The notes under the pieces: model-generated
Databases searched by the model: none
Seen by the model: the letters and a program-made list of their open reading frames with translations, nothing else
What the model was told of the DNA's origin: nothing
In this document: in pieces, positions 1 to 5,484 of the stretch
Layout of the letters: each line of letters starts with the position of its first letter
Numbering within the stretch: position 1 is the stretch's first letter
Source of the DNA: an uncultured Oxalobacteraceae bacterium
GTDB lineage: Bacteria > Pseudomonadota > Gammaproteobacteria > Burkholderiales > Burkholderiaceae
DNA length: 5,484 bases
Assembly (NCBI GenBank): GCA_946479705.1
Contig: CAMLHI010000170.1
Span: forward strand, 1 to 5,484
Reading direction: 5' to 3'
Position numbers and translations under genes: made by a program

Positions 1-421
1 GTTGGCGAGCGCTCACTTTCAACGTCCACTTGCTCGGCTGCGGGGCCGGCTCGGCCGGGCGGACGCGGCGGTCGAGCGCCTCGATGTGCGCGGCCAGCTC
101 GGGGAACTTGATCGGCTTGGTGAGATAGTGGTCCGCACCCAGGCGCAGGCCGAGGATGCGGTTGTCGAACGCCACCCGTCCGGTCAGCACCAGCAGGCCG
201 ATTTCCGGGTACAGCTGGCGCATGCGCGGGATGACATTGAAACCATCCTCGTCCGGCAGGCCGAGGTCCAGTACCACCACCGCGGTGGGGGTCTTGGTCA
301 GGGCCGCCCACATTTCGCCGGCGCTGGTGGCGATCGCCACCTCATGGTCGAGTTCGACGAGGAACTCGGCCATGTCGGCGGCATAATCGCCATTGTCTTC
401 AACGATCAGTATCTGGGTCAT
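1..421 (-). CDS. OmpR-family response regulator, 3' end cut off by window edge
   Basis: This is the N-terminal 140 residues of a two-component response regulator; the gene runs off the left edge. The product starts MTQILIVEDN and is a full CheY-like receiver. The acidic pair is E8/D9, the phospho-acceptor is D52 in VVVLDLGLPDEDG, the switch threonine is T80 in LVLTG, and the conserved lysine is K102 in HYLTKPI. A proline-rich linker (about 121-131) leads to WTLKVSARQ, which resembles the first strand of an OmpR/PhoB winged-helix domain, so a DNA-binding transcription factor is likely. The start fits the family exactly, since the first beta strand begins at residue 3. The ribosome site is only a purine run (AAAGAAG) about 12 nt upstream. 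It lies 42 bp downstream of the histidine kinase gene on the same strand, which is its likely phosphodonor. Family assignment is firm; the regulon is unknown. Confidence 0.93.
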   Translation of the reverse strand, partial: MTQILIVEDNGDYAADMAEFLVELDHEVAIATSAGEMWAALTKTPTAVVVLDLGLPDEDGFNVIPRMRQLYPEIGLLVLTGRVAFDNRILGLRLGADHYLTKPIKFPELAAHIEALDRRVRPAEPAPQPSKWTLKVSARQ

Positions 422-463
422 GCGATGGCCATTCTTCTTTGTTGCGTGCACCGTGAGCCATGC

Positions 464-1654
464 TTACTTCTGCTCAGCGCCTACCCTGGTTTGTTGATTA
501 AAAGAATTATCACAGTTGCTCACTTTTGGCGCAACATATTTCCCGGCCGACCGTTGCGTGGGCAGCCAAATGCGGAATTCCGCACCCGCCGGCGCCACAT
601 TGCGCATGCTGATGCTGCCCCCGTGCACTTCCACCACGGAACGGGCCATGTACAGGCCCAGGCCGGAACCGTTGCCGTGGGCGTTGCGGGCGCGGTAAGC
701 CTTGCCGAAAATATGGCCCACCTCGTCGTCCGGCACGCCCGGCCCCTCGTCGCGCACCATCAGGGCCACGCCGCCGTCCATTTGCCGACCGGACAGGGCC
801 ACCGGGCTGTGCGGCGGCGAATACTGCAGGGCATTGTCGACCACCACCTTGAGCGCCATGCGCAAACCGTCCGGCTGGCAGCGCAGGCTGGCCGGCAGGT
901 CGCCGCCATCGACGCTGACCGGGCGCCCGGCCGCGCGCAGCTGCTGGGCCGCTTCTTCCAATAACTGGCGCGGCTCGACCGAATTGGCGCGCGGTTTGTA
1001 GCCGATCTGTTCGAGACGGTCGGGCGAGAGGTACTGGTCGAGCATGCCGATGAGCTGGTCGACGGCGCTGGAAATCTTCTTGTAGCGCAGCCGGGTCGGC
1101 TCGTCGGCATGGGCGCCGGTCACTTCCAGGCGCTGGATGGCACCGTCGATGGTCGAGAGCGGCGTGCGGAATTCATGGTTGAGCATGCTGGCGAAGCGGC
1201 GCTGTTCTTCCAGGCGCTCGTGTTCCTCGCTGACGTCGCGCACCAGGCCGACCAGCCGGTCCGGCTGGCCATCGGCCCCGGTCAGGATGGTCGAGACCAC
1301 TTCCAGCGGCAGGCTGCGGCCGTTGCGGCAGCGCTGGGCCAGGCGCCGCACCACCCGCTTGCGGCTGTTGTCGCCCTCGCCGAAGCGGCGCAGGCGCTCG
1401 GCCAGGCCGCCGCACAGTTCGTTGAGGGTACTGTCGGGCGCGCTGCCGCTCATGTGGGCGGCGAAATCGGCCAGGCCGTAGCCGATCAGCGTCAGGCTGG
1501 CCGGGCTGACATAGGTCGGCAGTCCGGTGGCGCAGTCGATGATGAAGGCAACATCGCCGCGCAGTTCGGCAATGGCGCGAAAGGCGCTGTCCTGGTCCGC
1601 CGCGGCCACGGGAGGCGGCACGGGGGCGGGGGTAAGGCGGGCGCTGCGGGTCAT
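464..1654 (-). CDS. Soluble PAS-domain sensor histidine kinase
   Basis: This 396-residue sensor kinase should autophosphorylate on histidine and pass the phosphate to the regulator encoded just downstream. An N-terminal Pro/Ala-rich stretch (about 1-20) is followed by a PAS-like sensor (about 25-145) ending in GLVRDVSEEHE, typical of the PAS exit. HisKA follows, with H160 in LNHEFRTPLS. The HATPase_c domain carries the N box (VVDNALQYSP, N274), G1 box (DEGPGVPD, 302-309), F box (HIFGKAYR, 314-321) and G2 box (GSGLGLYMA, 329-337). No transmembrane or signal segment is visible, so it is probably cytoplasmic. The ATPase fold should end near FRIWLP (360-365); about 31 further residues form an unusual polar tail (SNCDNSFNQQ) encoded by AT-rich DNA. 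The start is supported by GGAGG 7 nt upstream. The ligand or signal sensed by PAS cannot be told. Kinase-before-regulator order is less common than the reverse. Confidence 0.94.
   Translation of the reverse strand: MTRSARLTPAPVPPPVAAADQDSAFRAIAELRGDVAFIIDCATGLPTYVSPASLTLIGYGLADFAAHMSGSAPDSTLNELCGGLAERLRRFGEGDNSRKRVVRRLAQRCRNGRSLPLEVVSTILTGADGQPDRLVGLVRDVSEEHERLEEQRRFASMLNHEFRTPLSTIDGAIQRLEVTGAHADEPTRLRYKKISSAVDQLIGMLDQYLSPDRLEQIGYKPRANSVEPRQLLEEAAQQLRAAGRPVSVDGGDLPASLRCQPDGLRMALKVVVDNALQYSPPHSPVALSGRQMDGGVALMVRDEGPGVPDDEVGHIFGKAYRARNAHGNGSGLGLYMARSVVEVHGGSISMRNVAPAGAEFRIWLPTQRSAGKYVAPKVSNCDNSFNQQTRVGAEQK
506..534 (-). promoter_or_regulatory. Candidate internal promoter for the response regulator
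   Basis: Inside the 3' end of the kinase gene, the minus strand reads TTGCGC (534-529), a 17-nt spacer, then GATAAT (511-506). The -10 hexamer is preceded by TGT, making an extended -10 (TGTGATAAT). The -35 matches consensus only at TTG, but extended -10 promoters tolerate this. The predicted transcript would start near base 499, about 78 nt before the regulator start codon. The surrounding stretch (about 484-545) is clearly more AT-rich than the rest of the kinase gene. This is motif reading only, not proof of activity. Confidence 0.4.
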
Positions 1655-1691
1655 CGACTATCCTCCGGGTAAGCCCCGGTTCTACCGGGCT
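1655..1691 (-). promoter_or_regulatory. Kinase leader: Shine-Dalgarno with two alternative hairpins
   Basis: The kinase ribosome site is GGAGG at 1666-1662, 7 nt before the ATG. Just upstream, RNA from the minus strand can form hairpin A: CCCGGU (1689-1684), loop AGA, ACCGGG (1680-1675), with two more pairs possible across a bulged G. The strand CCGGG (1679-1675) can instead pair with CCCGG (1669-1665) across loop GCUUA to form hairpin B, which takes in the first two Gs of GGAGG. A and B share bases 1675-1679, so they exclude each other: A leaves the ribosome site free and B partly masks it. The pairings are seen directly; a regulatory role is inference. No known riboswitch class is recognised. 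Confidence 0.45.
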
Positions 1692-1704
1692 CTTGCAAAC
1701 CGAT

Positions 1705-1735
1705 AGTATATGCCAATGTAAGACGCCGATGTCAT
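1705..1735 (-). promoter_or_regulatory. Candidate promoter of the kinase-regulator operon
   Basis: The minus strand has TATACT (1710-1705), 5 of 6 matches to the -10 consensus. An ATGACA (1735-1730), 5 of 6 to the -35 consensus, lies upstream with a 19-nt spacer, longer than the optimal 17. The start of transcription would be near 1698, giving a leader of about 44 nt that opens almost directly into the hairpin at 1691-1672. The long spacer suggests an activator-dependent or weak promoter, or that the true -35 differs. Confidence 0.35.
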
Positions 1736-1750
1736 CGACAATATTGTCGA
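1735..1750. promoter_or_regulatory. Perfect 16-bp palindrome, candidate operator
   Basis: TCGACAATATTGTCGA is perfectly self-complementary. Looser symmetry continues outward: GAT at 1728-1730 pairs with ATC at 1755-1757, and C1733 with G1752, giving 12 matched pairs of 15 over 30 bp. It lies 25 bp upstream of the kinase -10 element and touches the proposed -35, where a dimeric regulator commonly binds. Autoregulation by the OmpR-type regulator is one option, although that family more often uses direct repeats, so another dimeric factor is equally possible. Confidence 0.45.
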
Positions 1751-1762
1751 GGTAATCACGGT

Positions 1763-1783
1763 GGCGGCTTTGTCCATGCCGCC
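1763..1783 (-). other. Short GC hairpin downstream of the SNF2 gene
   Basis: GGCGGC and GCCGCC form a 6-bp stem around a 9-nt loop about 20 bp past the SNF2 stop codon. No run of T follows on the minus strand, so it does not meet the pattern of an intrinsic terminator. It may be chance in GC-rich DNA, or an RNA 3'-end stabiliser. The 148-bp gap between the SNF2 stop and the kinase start (1655-1802) otherwise holds the palindrome, promoter and leader listed separately. Confidence 0.2.
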
Positions 1784-1802
1784 CCCGGCTTCGCATTCCC
1801 TC

Positions 1803-4800
1803 TCATTCCTCCAGCGGGGCAAAAATGGCTTGCAAGTCTTCCTGGGTGAGGCTCATCTTCTGCGATTCGCCCTCGGCCAGGATGGATTGGGCCAGGTCGG
1901 ATTTCTTTTGCTGCAAAAGCTGGATCTTTTCTTCCAGCGTGCCCTTGGCGATCAGCTTGTAGACGAAGACCGGCTTGTCCTGGCCGATGCGCCAGGCGCG
2001 GTCGGTGGCCTGGTTTTCCGCCGCCGGGTTCCACCACGGATCGTAGTGGATGACGGTATCGGCCGCGGTCAGGTTCAGGCCCACCCCGCCGGCTTTCAGG
2101 CTGATCAGGAAAATCGGCACCGCGCCCTGCTGGAAGGCCGCCACCTGGGCGGCGCGGTCCTTGGTGTCGCCGGTGAGCAGGGCGTAGCGGATGCCGCGCG
2201 CTTCCAGTTCTTCCTCGATCAGCGCCAGCATGCTGGTGAACTGGGAAAACACCAGGATCTTGCGGCCTTCCTCGAGCAGGTCGTCGACCATCTGCATCAG
2301 GTCGGTCAGCTTGGCCGAGCCGCTGTCCTTCTTCTTGGGCGGCAAGGCTTTCACGAGGCGCGGATCGCAGCACACCTGGCGCAGTTTCAGCAGCGCTTCG
2401 AGAATCACGATCTGGCTGCGCGCCACGCCTTTCTTGTCGATCTCGTCGCGCACTTTCTTGTCCATGGCCAGGCGCACGGTTTCGTACAGGTCGCGCTGGG
2501 CGCCCGACAATTCCACCTTGCGCACCATTTCCGTCTTGGGCGGCAATTCCTTGGCCACATTGTCCTTGGTCCGGCGCAGCAGGAAAGGCTTGATGCGGCG
2601 GTTCAGGAGGGCGCGCCGGAGCGGGTCGTCCTGGCGCTCGATCGGATGGCGGAACTGGCTGTTGAAGGTCTTTTCGTCGCCCAGCAGGCCCGGCAGCAGG
2701 AAATGGAATTGCGACCACAGCTCGCCCAGGTGGTTTTCCAGCGGCGTGCCGGTCAGGCACAGGCGATGGCGCGACTTGAGCTGGCCGGCCGTCTGCGCCG
2801 CCTTGGAGCGGTTGTTCTTGATGTAATGCGATTCGTCCAGGATCACCAGGTGGTACTCGTGCTCGCGCAGCTTTTCCTCGTCGCGCGGCAGCAGCGCGTA
2901 GGTGGTCAGCACCACGTCGACCCGGTCGATGCTGTCGAACAGGTCCAGGCGTTCCTTGCCCTGCAAGAGCAGCACGCGCAGGCTGGGCGCGAAACGGGCC
3001 GCTTCGTCCAGCCAGTTGGTCATCAGGCTGGTGGGGGCGATCACCAGCGCCGGCCGGGTCAGGCGCCCGGCTTCCTTTTCGGTCAGGATGTGGGCCAGGG
3101 TCTGCACCGTCTTGCCCAGGCCCATGTCGTCGGCCAGGATGCCGGCCAGGTCGTATTCGCGCAGAAATTGCATCCAGGCCAGGCCGTCGGCCTGGTAATC
3201 GCGCAGGGTCGCTTGCAGGCCGGCCGGGGCCGGCACCTTTTGCACCGCGCCGAACTGGGACAGCTTGCGCCCGGTCTCGCGCAGCTGTTCGCCGCCGGTC
3301 CAGTGCAGCGGCGTGCCGCGCGCCAGCTCGTCCAGGCGGCCGGCGTCCAGGGTCGACAGCCGCACCTTGTTCTTGATCTTGTCGTTGAAATACAGCTCGC
3401 CCAGGGTGCCGAGGATGGGTTTCAGGCGGCCCCAGGGCAGGGCCACCCGCACGCCGTCGGGCAGGGTGGCCAGCATCTGGTCGAGGTCGGCATGCACGGC
3501 CAGCACCTGCGGATCGAAATCCGTGGGGGCGTTGCGGATCAGCTGCACCAGCACCGGCAGCAGCGGCACCTTGGTCTGGTTGACCACGATGCCCAGCTCC
3601 AGCTCGAACCAGGCATTGCCCGCTTCCACCGGTTCGTCGATGTCGGCATACCAGTCTTCCACGGCGACCACGTCGTAGCGGTATTTGGACGATTTCTTGA
3701 TGTGCCAGCCGTGCTCGGACAGGCCGTGCAGCTCGCCTTCGGCAAAGCGCAGCCAGTGCGCCTGGCTATCGAGCTGCAGCGCGCCCGACAGGGCATTCAG
3801 GGGTGGGGTGGCCGGCTTGCGGAAGCCCAGCTTGCTCAATTGGGCGAGGGCGTCGGCCTCGGCCTGGGCGTCGCGCGCGATCACCTCGGTGACATCGCCG
3901 ATCTGGCGCACCACCCGCTGGGCCGGGTCGAACGAGACCCGCTCGCCATCGTAGTCGAAGGACAGCACGGCGTAATCGTGCCAGCGCTGGTGGCTGCCGT
4001 CGGGCAGGGCCACGCTGTCGAGCAGAAAATGGGCGTGCGGCTTGACGTCGTCGCGCAGGCGCTGGGTCAGCGGCTGCGGCAGCGGCATCAGTTGCTGCAG
4101 GCCGTGCGCCAGCAGCAATTGCGACACGCGCTTCTTGTCGTTGCCGGTCAGCATGGGCGCCTGGGCCACCAGGGCTTGCAGGTCGGCCAGGGAAATGTCC
4201 ACGCCGCCGCGGTTCAGGTTCAGCGCGCCGCAGGACAGATTGTCGATATACCAGGGCGGATCGGTCGGCAGCATGTAGTCGATCTGGTCGGCGCCGATGT
4301 GGTTGGCGTTGCCGGCGGGCTGCACCGCCCAGCCCAGCTTGGCCGTGCGCCCTTCGTCGCGCCACACCAGGTTGGCGTCGCGCACCGGGCCGGCCTTGAG
4401 CGGATAGATCAGGCCATTGGCCATGTCGCTCCAGGAGTTCGCCCACAGCAGTTTTTCCTGTTCCAGCAGCATGTGCAGCAGGATGGCCCCGACCTTGCCC
4501 TTGGGCTCGGTCGCGCCGCCGCCCTGGGACGAGCCGCCGCTGCGCATGGCAATGAAGAAGCGCACCAGGTCTTCATCGTCGCCCTCCAGATAGGCGGGCG
4601 GGGCCGACAGCAGGGAAAACACTTCGCTCACCGGGCTGGCCGCCGCCACCTCGCCGTTGGGCCGCAGGCGCGCCTTGCACAGGCACAGCGCCACGTGGCG
4701 GCCGCCGCTGGTGGGGGCCAGCACGTAGACAAATTTATAGTGCGCCAGCTTGGGATCCTTGACTTCGAGCTCCAGCTTGGGCTGGGGATGCGCTGCCGCC

Positions 4801-4928
4801 TCGACCCGTTGCAGCCAGCTCGCGATCGGCGCCGACAGGCCGTTCACGGCCTTGTCCGGGGCGCCGGCGGGCGTGGCCGGGGTCTGTCCTTCGCGGGGGA
4901 GGTCGCGGGTAAAATCCATCGTGTGCAT
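1803..4928 (-). CDS. SNF2-family DEAD/DEAH-box ATPase (bacterial SNF2 helicase)
   Basis: This 1041-residue protein is a superfamily 2 SNF2-type DNA translocase. The ATPase half begins near LRDYQADGLAWM (575-586). Motif I is DDMGLGKT (600-607, K606), Ia is ALVIAPTS (627-634), II is DESH (698-701) and III is LTGTPLENHLGELW (725-738). Motif IV is KILVFSQF (890-897), V is SLKAGGVGLNLT (943-954) and VI is QATDRAWRIGQ (973-983). All key residues are present, so it should hydrolyse ATP and move along duplex DNA or remodel protein-DNA complexes. Residues 1-570 match no domain I can name. No CxC...CxH SWIM zinc finger is visible, although many bacterial SNF2 proteins carry one at the N-terminus. The start is bounded by an in-frame TAG three codons upstream. 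ATG at 4928 (MHTMDF) and ATG at 4919 are the two options, neither with a clear Shine-Dalgarno. It is divergent from tex. The cellular role is unknown; repair or transcription recycling are family-level possibilities. Confidence 0.95.
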   Translation of the reverse strand: MHTMDFTRDLPREGQTPATPAGAPDKAVNGLSAPIASWLQRVEAAAHPQPKLELEVKDPKLAHYKFVYVLAPTSGGRHVALCLCKARLRPNGEVAAASPVSEVFSLLSAPPAYLEGDDEDLVRFFIAMRSGGSSQGGGATEPKGKVGAILLHMLLEQEKLLWANSWSDMANGLIYPLKAGPVRDANLVWRDEGRTAKLGWAVQPAGNANHIGADQIDYMLPTDPPWYIDNLSCGALNLNRGGVDISLADLQALVAQAPMLTGNDKKRVSQLLLAHGLQQLMPLPQPLTQRLRDDVKPHAHFLLDSVALPDGSHQRWHDYAVLSFDYDGERVSFDPAQRVVRQIGDVTEVIARDAQAEADALAQLSKLGFRKPATPPLNALSGALQLDSQAHWLRFAEGELHGLSEHGWHIKKSSKYRYDVVAVEDWYADIDEPVEAGNAWFELELGIVVNQTKVPLLPVLVQLIRNAPTDFDPQVLAVHADLDQMLATLPDGVRVALPWGRLKPILGTLGELYFNDKIKNKVRLSTLDAGRLDELARGTPLHWTGGEQLRETGRKLSQFGAVQKVPAPAGLQATLRDYQADGLAWMQFLREYDLAGILADDMGLGKTVQTLAHILTEKEAGRLTRPALVIAPTSLMTNWLDEAARFAPSLRVLLLQGKERLDLFDSIDRVDVVLTTYALLPRDEEKLREHEYHLVILDESHYIKNNRSKAAQTAGQLKSRHRLCLTGTPLENHLGELWSQFHFLLPGLLGDEKTFNSQFRHPIERQDDPLRRALLNRRIKPFLLRRTKDNVAKELPPKTEMVRKVELSGAQRDLYETVRLAMDKKVRDEIDKKGVARSQIVILEALLKLRQVCCDPRLVKALPPKKKDSGSAKLTDLMQMVDDLLEEGRKILVFSQFTSMLALIEEELEARGIRYALLTGDTKDRAAQVAAFQQGAVPIFLISLKAGGVGLNLTAADTVIHYDPWWNPAAENQATDRAWRIGQDKPVFVYKLIAKGTLEEKIQLLQQKKSDLAQSILAEGESQKMSLTQEDLQAIFAPLEE

Positions 4929-4942
4929 TGTTTTCTAATGGC

Positions 4943-4970
4943 AATATCGGGAGAGACAACAGCCGATATT
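4943..4970. promoter_or_regulatory. 8-bp inverted repeat before the SNF2 gene, candidate operator
   Basis: AATATCGG (4943-4950) is repeated inverted as CCGATATT (4963-4970), separated by 12 bp. The arms are perfect and their centres are 20 bp apart, about two helical turns, as expected for a dimer binding one DNA face. The right arm overlaps the SNF2 -10-like element and the left arm lies 15 bp from the start codon, so a bound protein would be expected to repress. If transcription began upstream of 4970, the RNA could instead form an 8-bp stem near the start codon. Confidence 0.4.
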
Positions 4971-4973
4971 ATC
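4968..4973 (-). promoter_or_regulatory. -10-like element for the SNF2 gene
   Basis: The minus strand reads GATAAT, 5 of 6 matches to TATAAT. No convincing -35 lies 16-18 nt upstream (AGAACA at a 17-nt spacing matches only ACA). The predicted start near 4961 would give a leader of about 33 nt. The lack of a good -35 and of a clear ribosome site suggests low or activator-dependent expression. Confidence 0.3.
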
Positions 4974-4990
4974 CGACATACGGGCGTTCG

Positions 4991-5005
4991 TGTTCTGTTC
5001 TGTTC
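4991..5005. repeat. Three tandem copies of TGTTC
   Basis: TGTTC is repeated three times without interruption in the divergent region between the SNF2 gene and tex, and lies upstream of both proposed promoters. Such a short pentamer array may be slippage-prone, and a change in copy number would alter promoter spacing. The rest of the 228-bp region (4929-5156) is AT-rich up to about 5065 and holds the inverted repeat and promoter candidates listed separately. Confidence 0.6.
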
Positions 5006-5098
5006 CTCTCACAATCAACCCGTTGGTTATTTGCGAAATATCAATATGGTACTTTCGATTCTATAGTGCATGGGCCACTTGCCGCTGGAGGGCGGACA

Positions 5099-5128
5099 TT
5101 GGCGCAGCGCGCGCGGATTGCGTATCAT
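5099..5128 (+). promoter_or_regulatory. Candidate tex promoter
   Basis: TTGGCG (5099-5104, 4 of 6) and TATCAT (5123-5128, 5 of 6) are separated by 18 bp. The context gcgTATCATgg resembles sigma-70 -10 regions common in GC-rich betaproteobacteria. Transcription would start near 5135, giving a leader of about 20 nt before ATG 5157. A second -10-like hexamer, TATAGT at 5062-5067, has no good -35 at normal spacing and is the weaker candidate. Confidence 0.45.
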
Positions 5129-5156
5129 GGCCGGCTTGACTCACCTGGACGTTCCC

Positions 5157-5484
5157 ATGCTGCCCACTATCGAACAACGCCTCGCCGTAGAACTCTCCGC
5201 CAAACCGATTCAGGTGGCCGCCGCCATCGCCCTGCTCGACGAAGGCGCCACCGTGCCCTTCATCGCGCGCTACCGCAAGGAAGCCACCGGCGGGCTGGAC
5301 GACATCCAGCTGCGCCTGCTGGAAGAGCGCCTGCGCTACCTGCGCGAGCTGGAGGACCGCCGCGCCGCTGTGATCGCCTCGATCACCGAACAGAACAAGA
5401 TGACCGCGGAATTGCTCGACGCGCTTACCCACGCCGAAGACAAGACCCGCCTGGAAGACCTGTACCTGCCGTACAAGCAAAAGC
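5157..5484 (+). CDS. tex: Tex / YhgF-family RNA-binding transcription accessory protein, N-terminus only
   Basis: These are the first 109 residues of Tex, a highly conserved, normally about 770-residue nucleic-acid-binding protein linked to transcription; the gene continues past the right edge. The product begins [13 protein letters not shown]. It shows the hallmark Tex N-terminal helical segment: [18 protein letters not shown] (25-42), TGGLDD (44-49), [16 protein letters not shown] (61-76) and LEDLYLPYK (99-107). These agree closely with the E. coli YhgF N-terminus as I remember it. The YqgF-like, helix-hairpin-helix and S1 domains expected later lie outside the window. In-frame ATGs also occur at 5127 and 5070, with an in-frame TAG just before, at 5064. 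ATG 5157 is preferred because it matches the family start and because the best promoter would begin transcription after 5127. There is no strong Shine-Dalgarno. Confidence 0.93.
   Translation, partial: MLPTIEQRLAVELSAKPIQVAAAIALLDEGATVPFIARYRKEATGGLDDIQLRLLEERLRYLRELEDRRAAVIASITEQNKMTAELLDALTHAEDKTRLEDLYLPYKQK

Noticed and set aside
418..432. Four-codon minus-strand frame ATG GCC ATC GCA TGA whose stop overlaps the regulator start codon
   Set aside because: The ATGA overlap looks like translational coupling, but the purine run sits directly against this ATG, too close for a ribosome site, and four codons easily arise by chance.
2..964. A 320-codon plus-strand open frame antisense to the regulator and the end of the kinase
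   Set aside because: The opposite strand encodes intact receiver and ATPase motifs. The plus-strand product has no domain and crosses two real genes and their gap.
1690..1716. TTGGCA...TTTGCA before the kinase, resembling a sigma-54 promoter
   Set aside because: The GG and GC doublets are 16 nt apart rather than the required 10, so the spacing rules it out.
1763..1783. Intrinsic terminator for the SNF2 gene
   Set aside because: The 6-bp GC stem lacks a following T-run on either strand, so it was listed only as a weak hairpin.
1761..5066. A 1101-codon open frame on the plus strand, antisense to the whole SNF2 gene
   Set aside because: It mirrors the SNF2 gene, and its product is rich in Q, H, L, A and G with no recognisable domain, as expected for the complement of GC-biased codons. 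The minus-strand frame carries all the SNF2 motifs.
5061..5480. A minus-strand open frame opposite tex
   Set aside because: The plus strand encodes the conserved Tex N-terminus; the antisense product shows no family features.

Overview
The window is a high-GC bacterial chromosome segment. Its GC-rich codon use, the Tex and bacterial SNF2 proteins, and promoter shapes such as gcgTATCATgg would suit a betaproteobacterium, possibly Oxalobacteraceae (Massilia, Duganella or Janthinobacterium-like). That placement is an inference from style, not from a search. It holds four protein-coding genes, two of them cut by the window ends. I see no tRNA, rRNA, CRISPR array, insertion sequence or phage gene.

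Layout from left to right. Minus strand, 421 to beyond base 1: an OmpR-type response regulator with a complete receiver domain, truncated where its DNA-binding domain begins. Minus strand, 1654 to 464: a soluble PAS-containing sensor histidine kinase lying 42 bp upstream of the regulator, so the pair reads kinase then regulator. Minus strand, 4928 to 1803: a 1041-residue SNF2-family ATPase with all the helicase motifs in its C-terminal half and a long unassigned N-terminal half. Plus strand, from 5157 past the right end: the N-terminus of Tex (YhgF), divergent from the SNF2 gene.

The kinase probably phosphorylates the adjacent regulator. No sensed signal can be read from the sequence, and the kinase has no membrane segment, so the input is probably cytoplasmic. 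SNF2 and Tex are both nucleic-acid-related and share a 228-bp divergent control region, but nothing here proves a joint pathway.

The most interesting structure is in the control regions. The kinase leader (1655-1691) can fold two mutually exclusive hairpins, one of which covers part of the Shine-Dalgarno sequence. A perfect 16-bp palindrome (1735-1750) lies just upstream of the proposed kinase promoter. An AT-rich 3' end of the kinase gene carries an extended -10 promoter-like element that could drive the regulator alone. An 8+8 bp inverted repeat overlaps a -10-like element before the SNF2 gene. No wholly new multi-gene system is evident; these are candidate regulatory features around fairly ordinary gene families.
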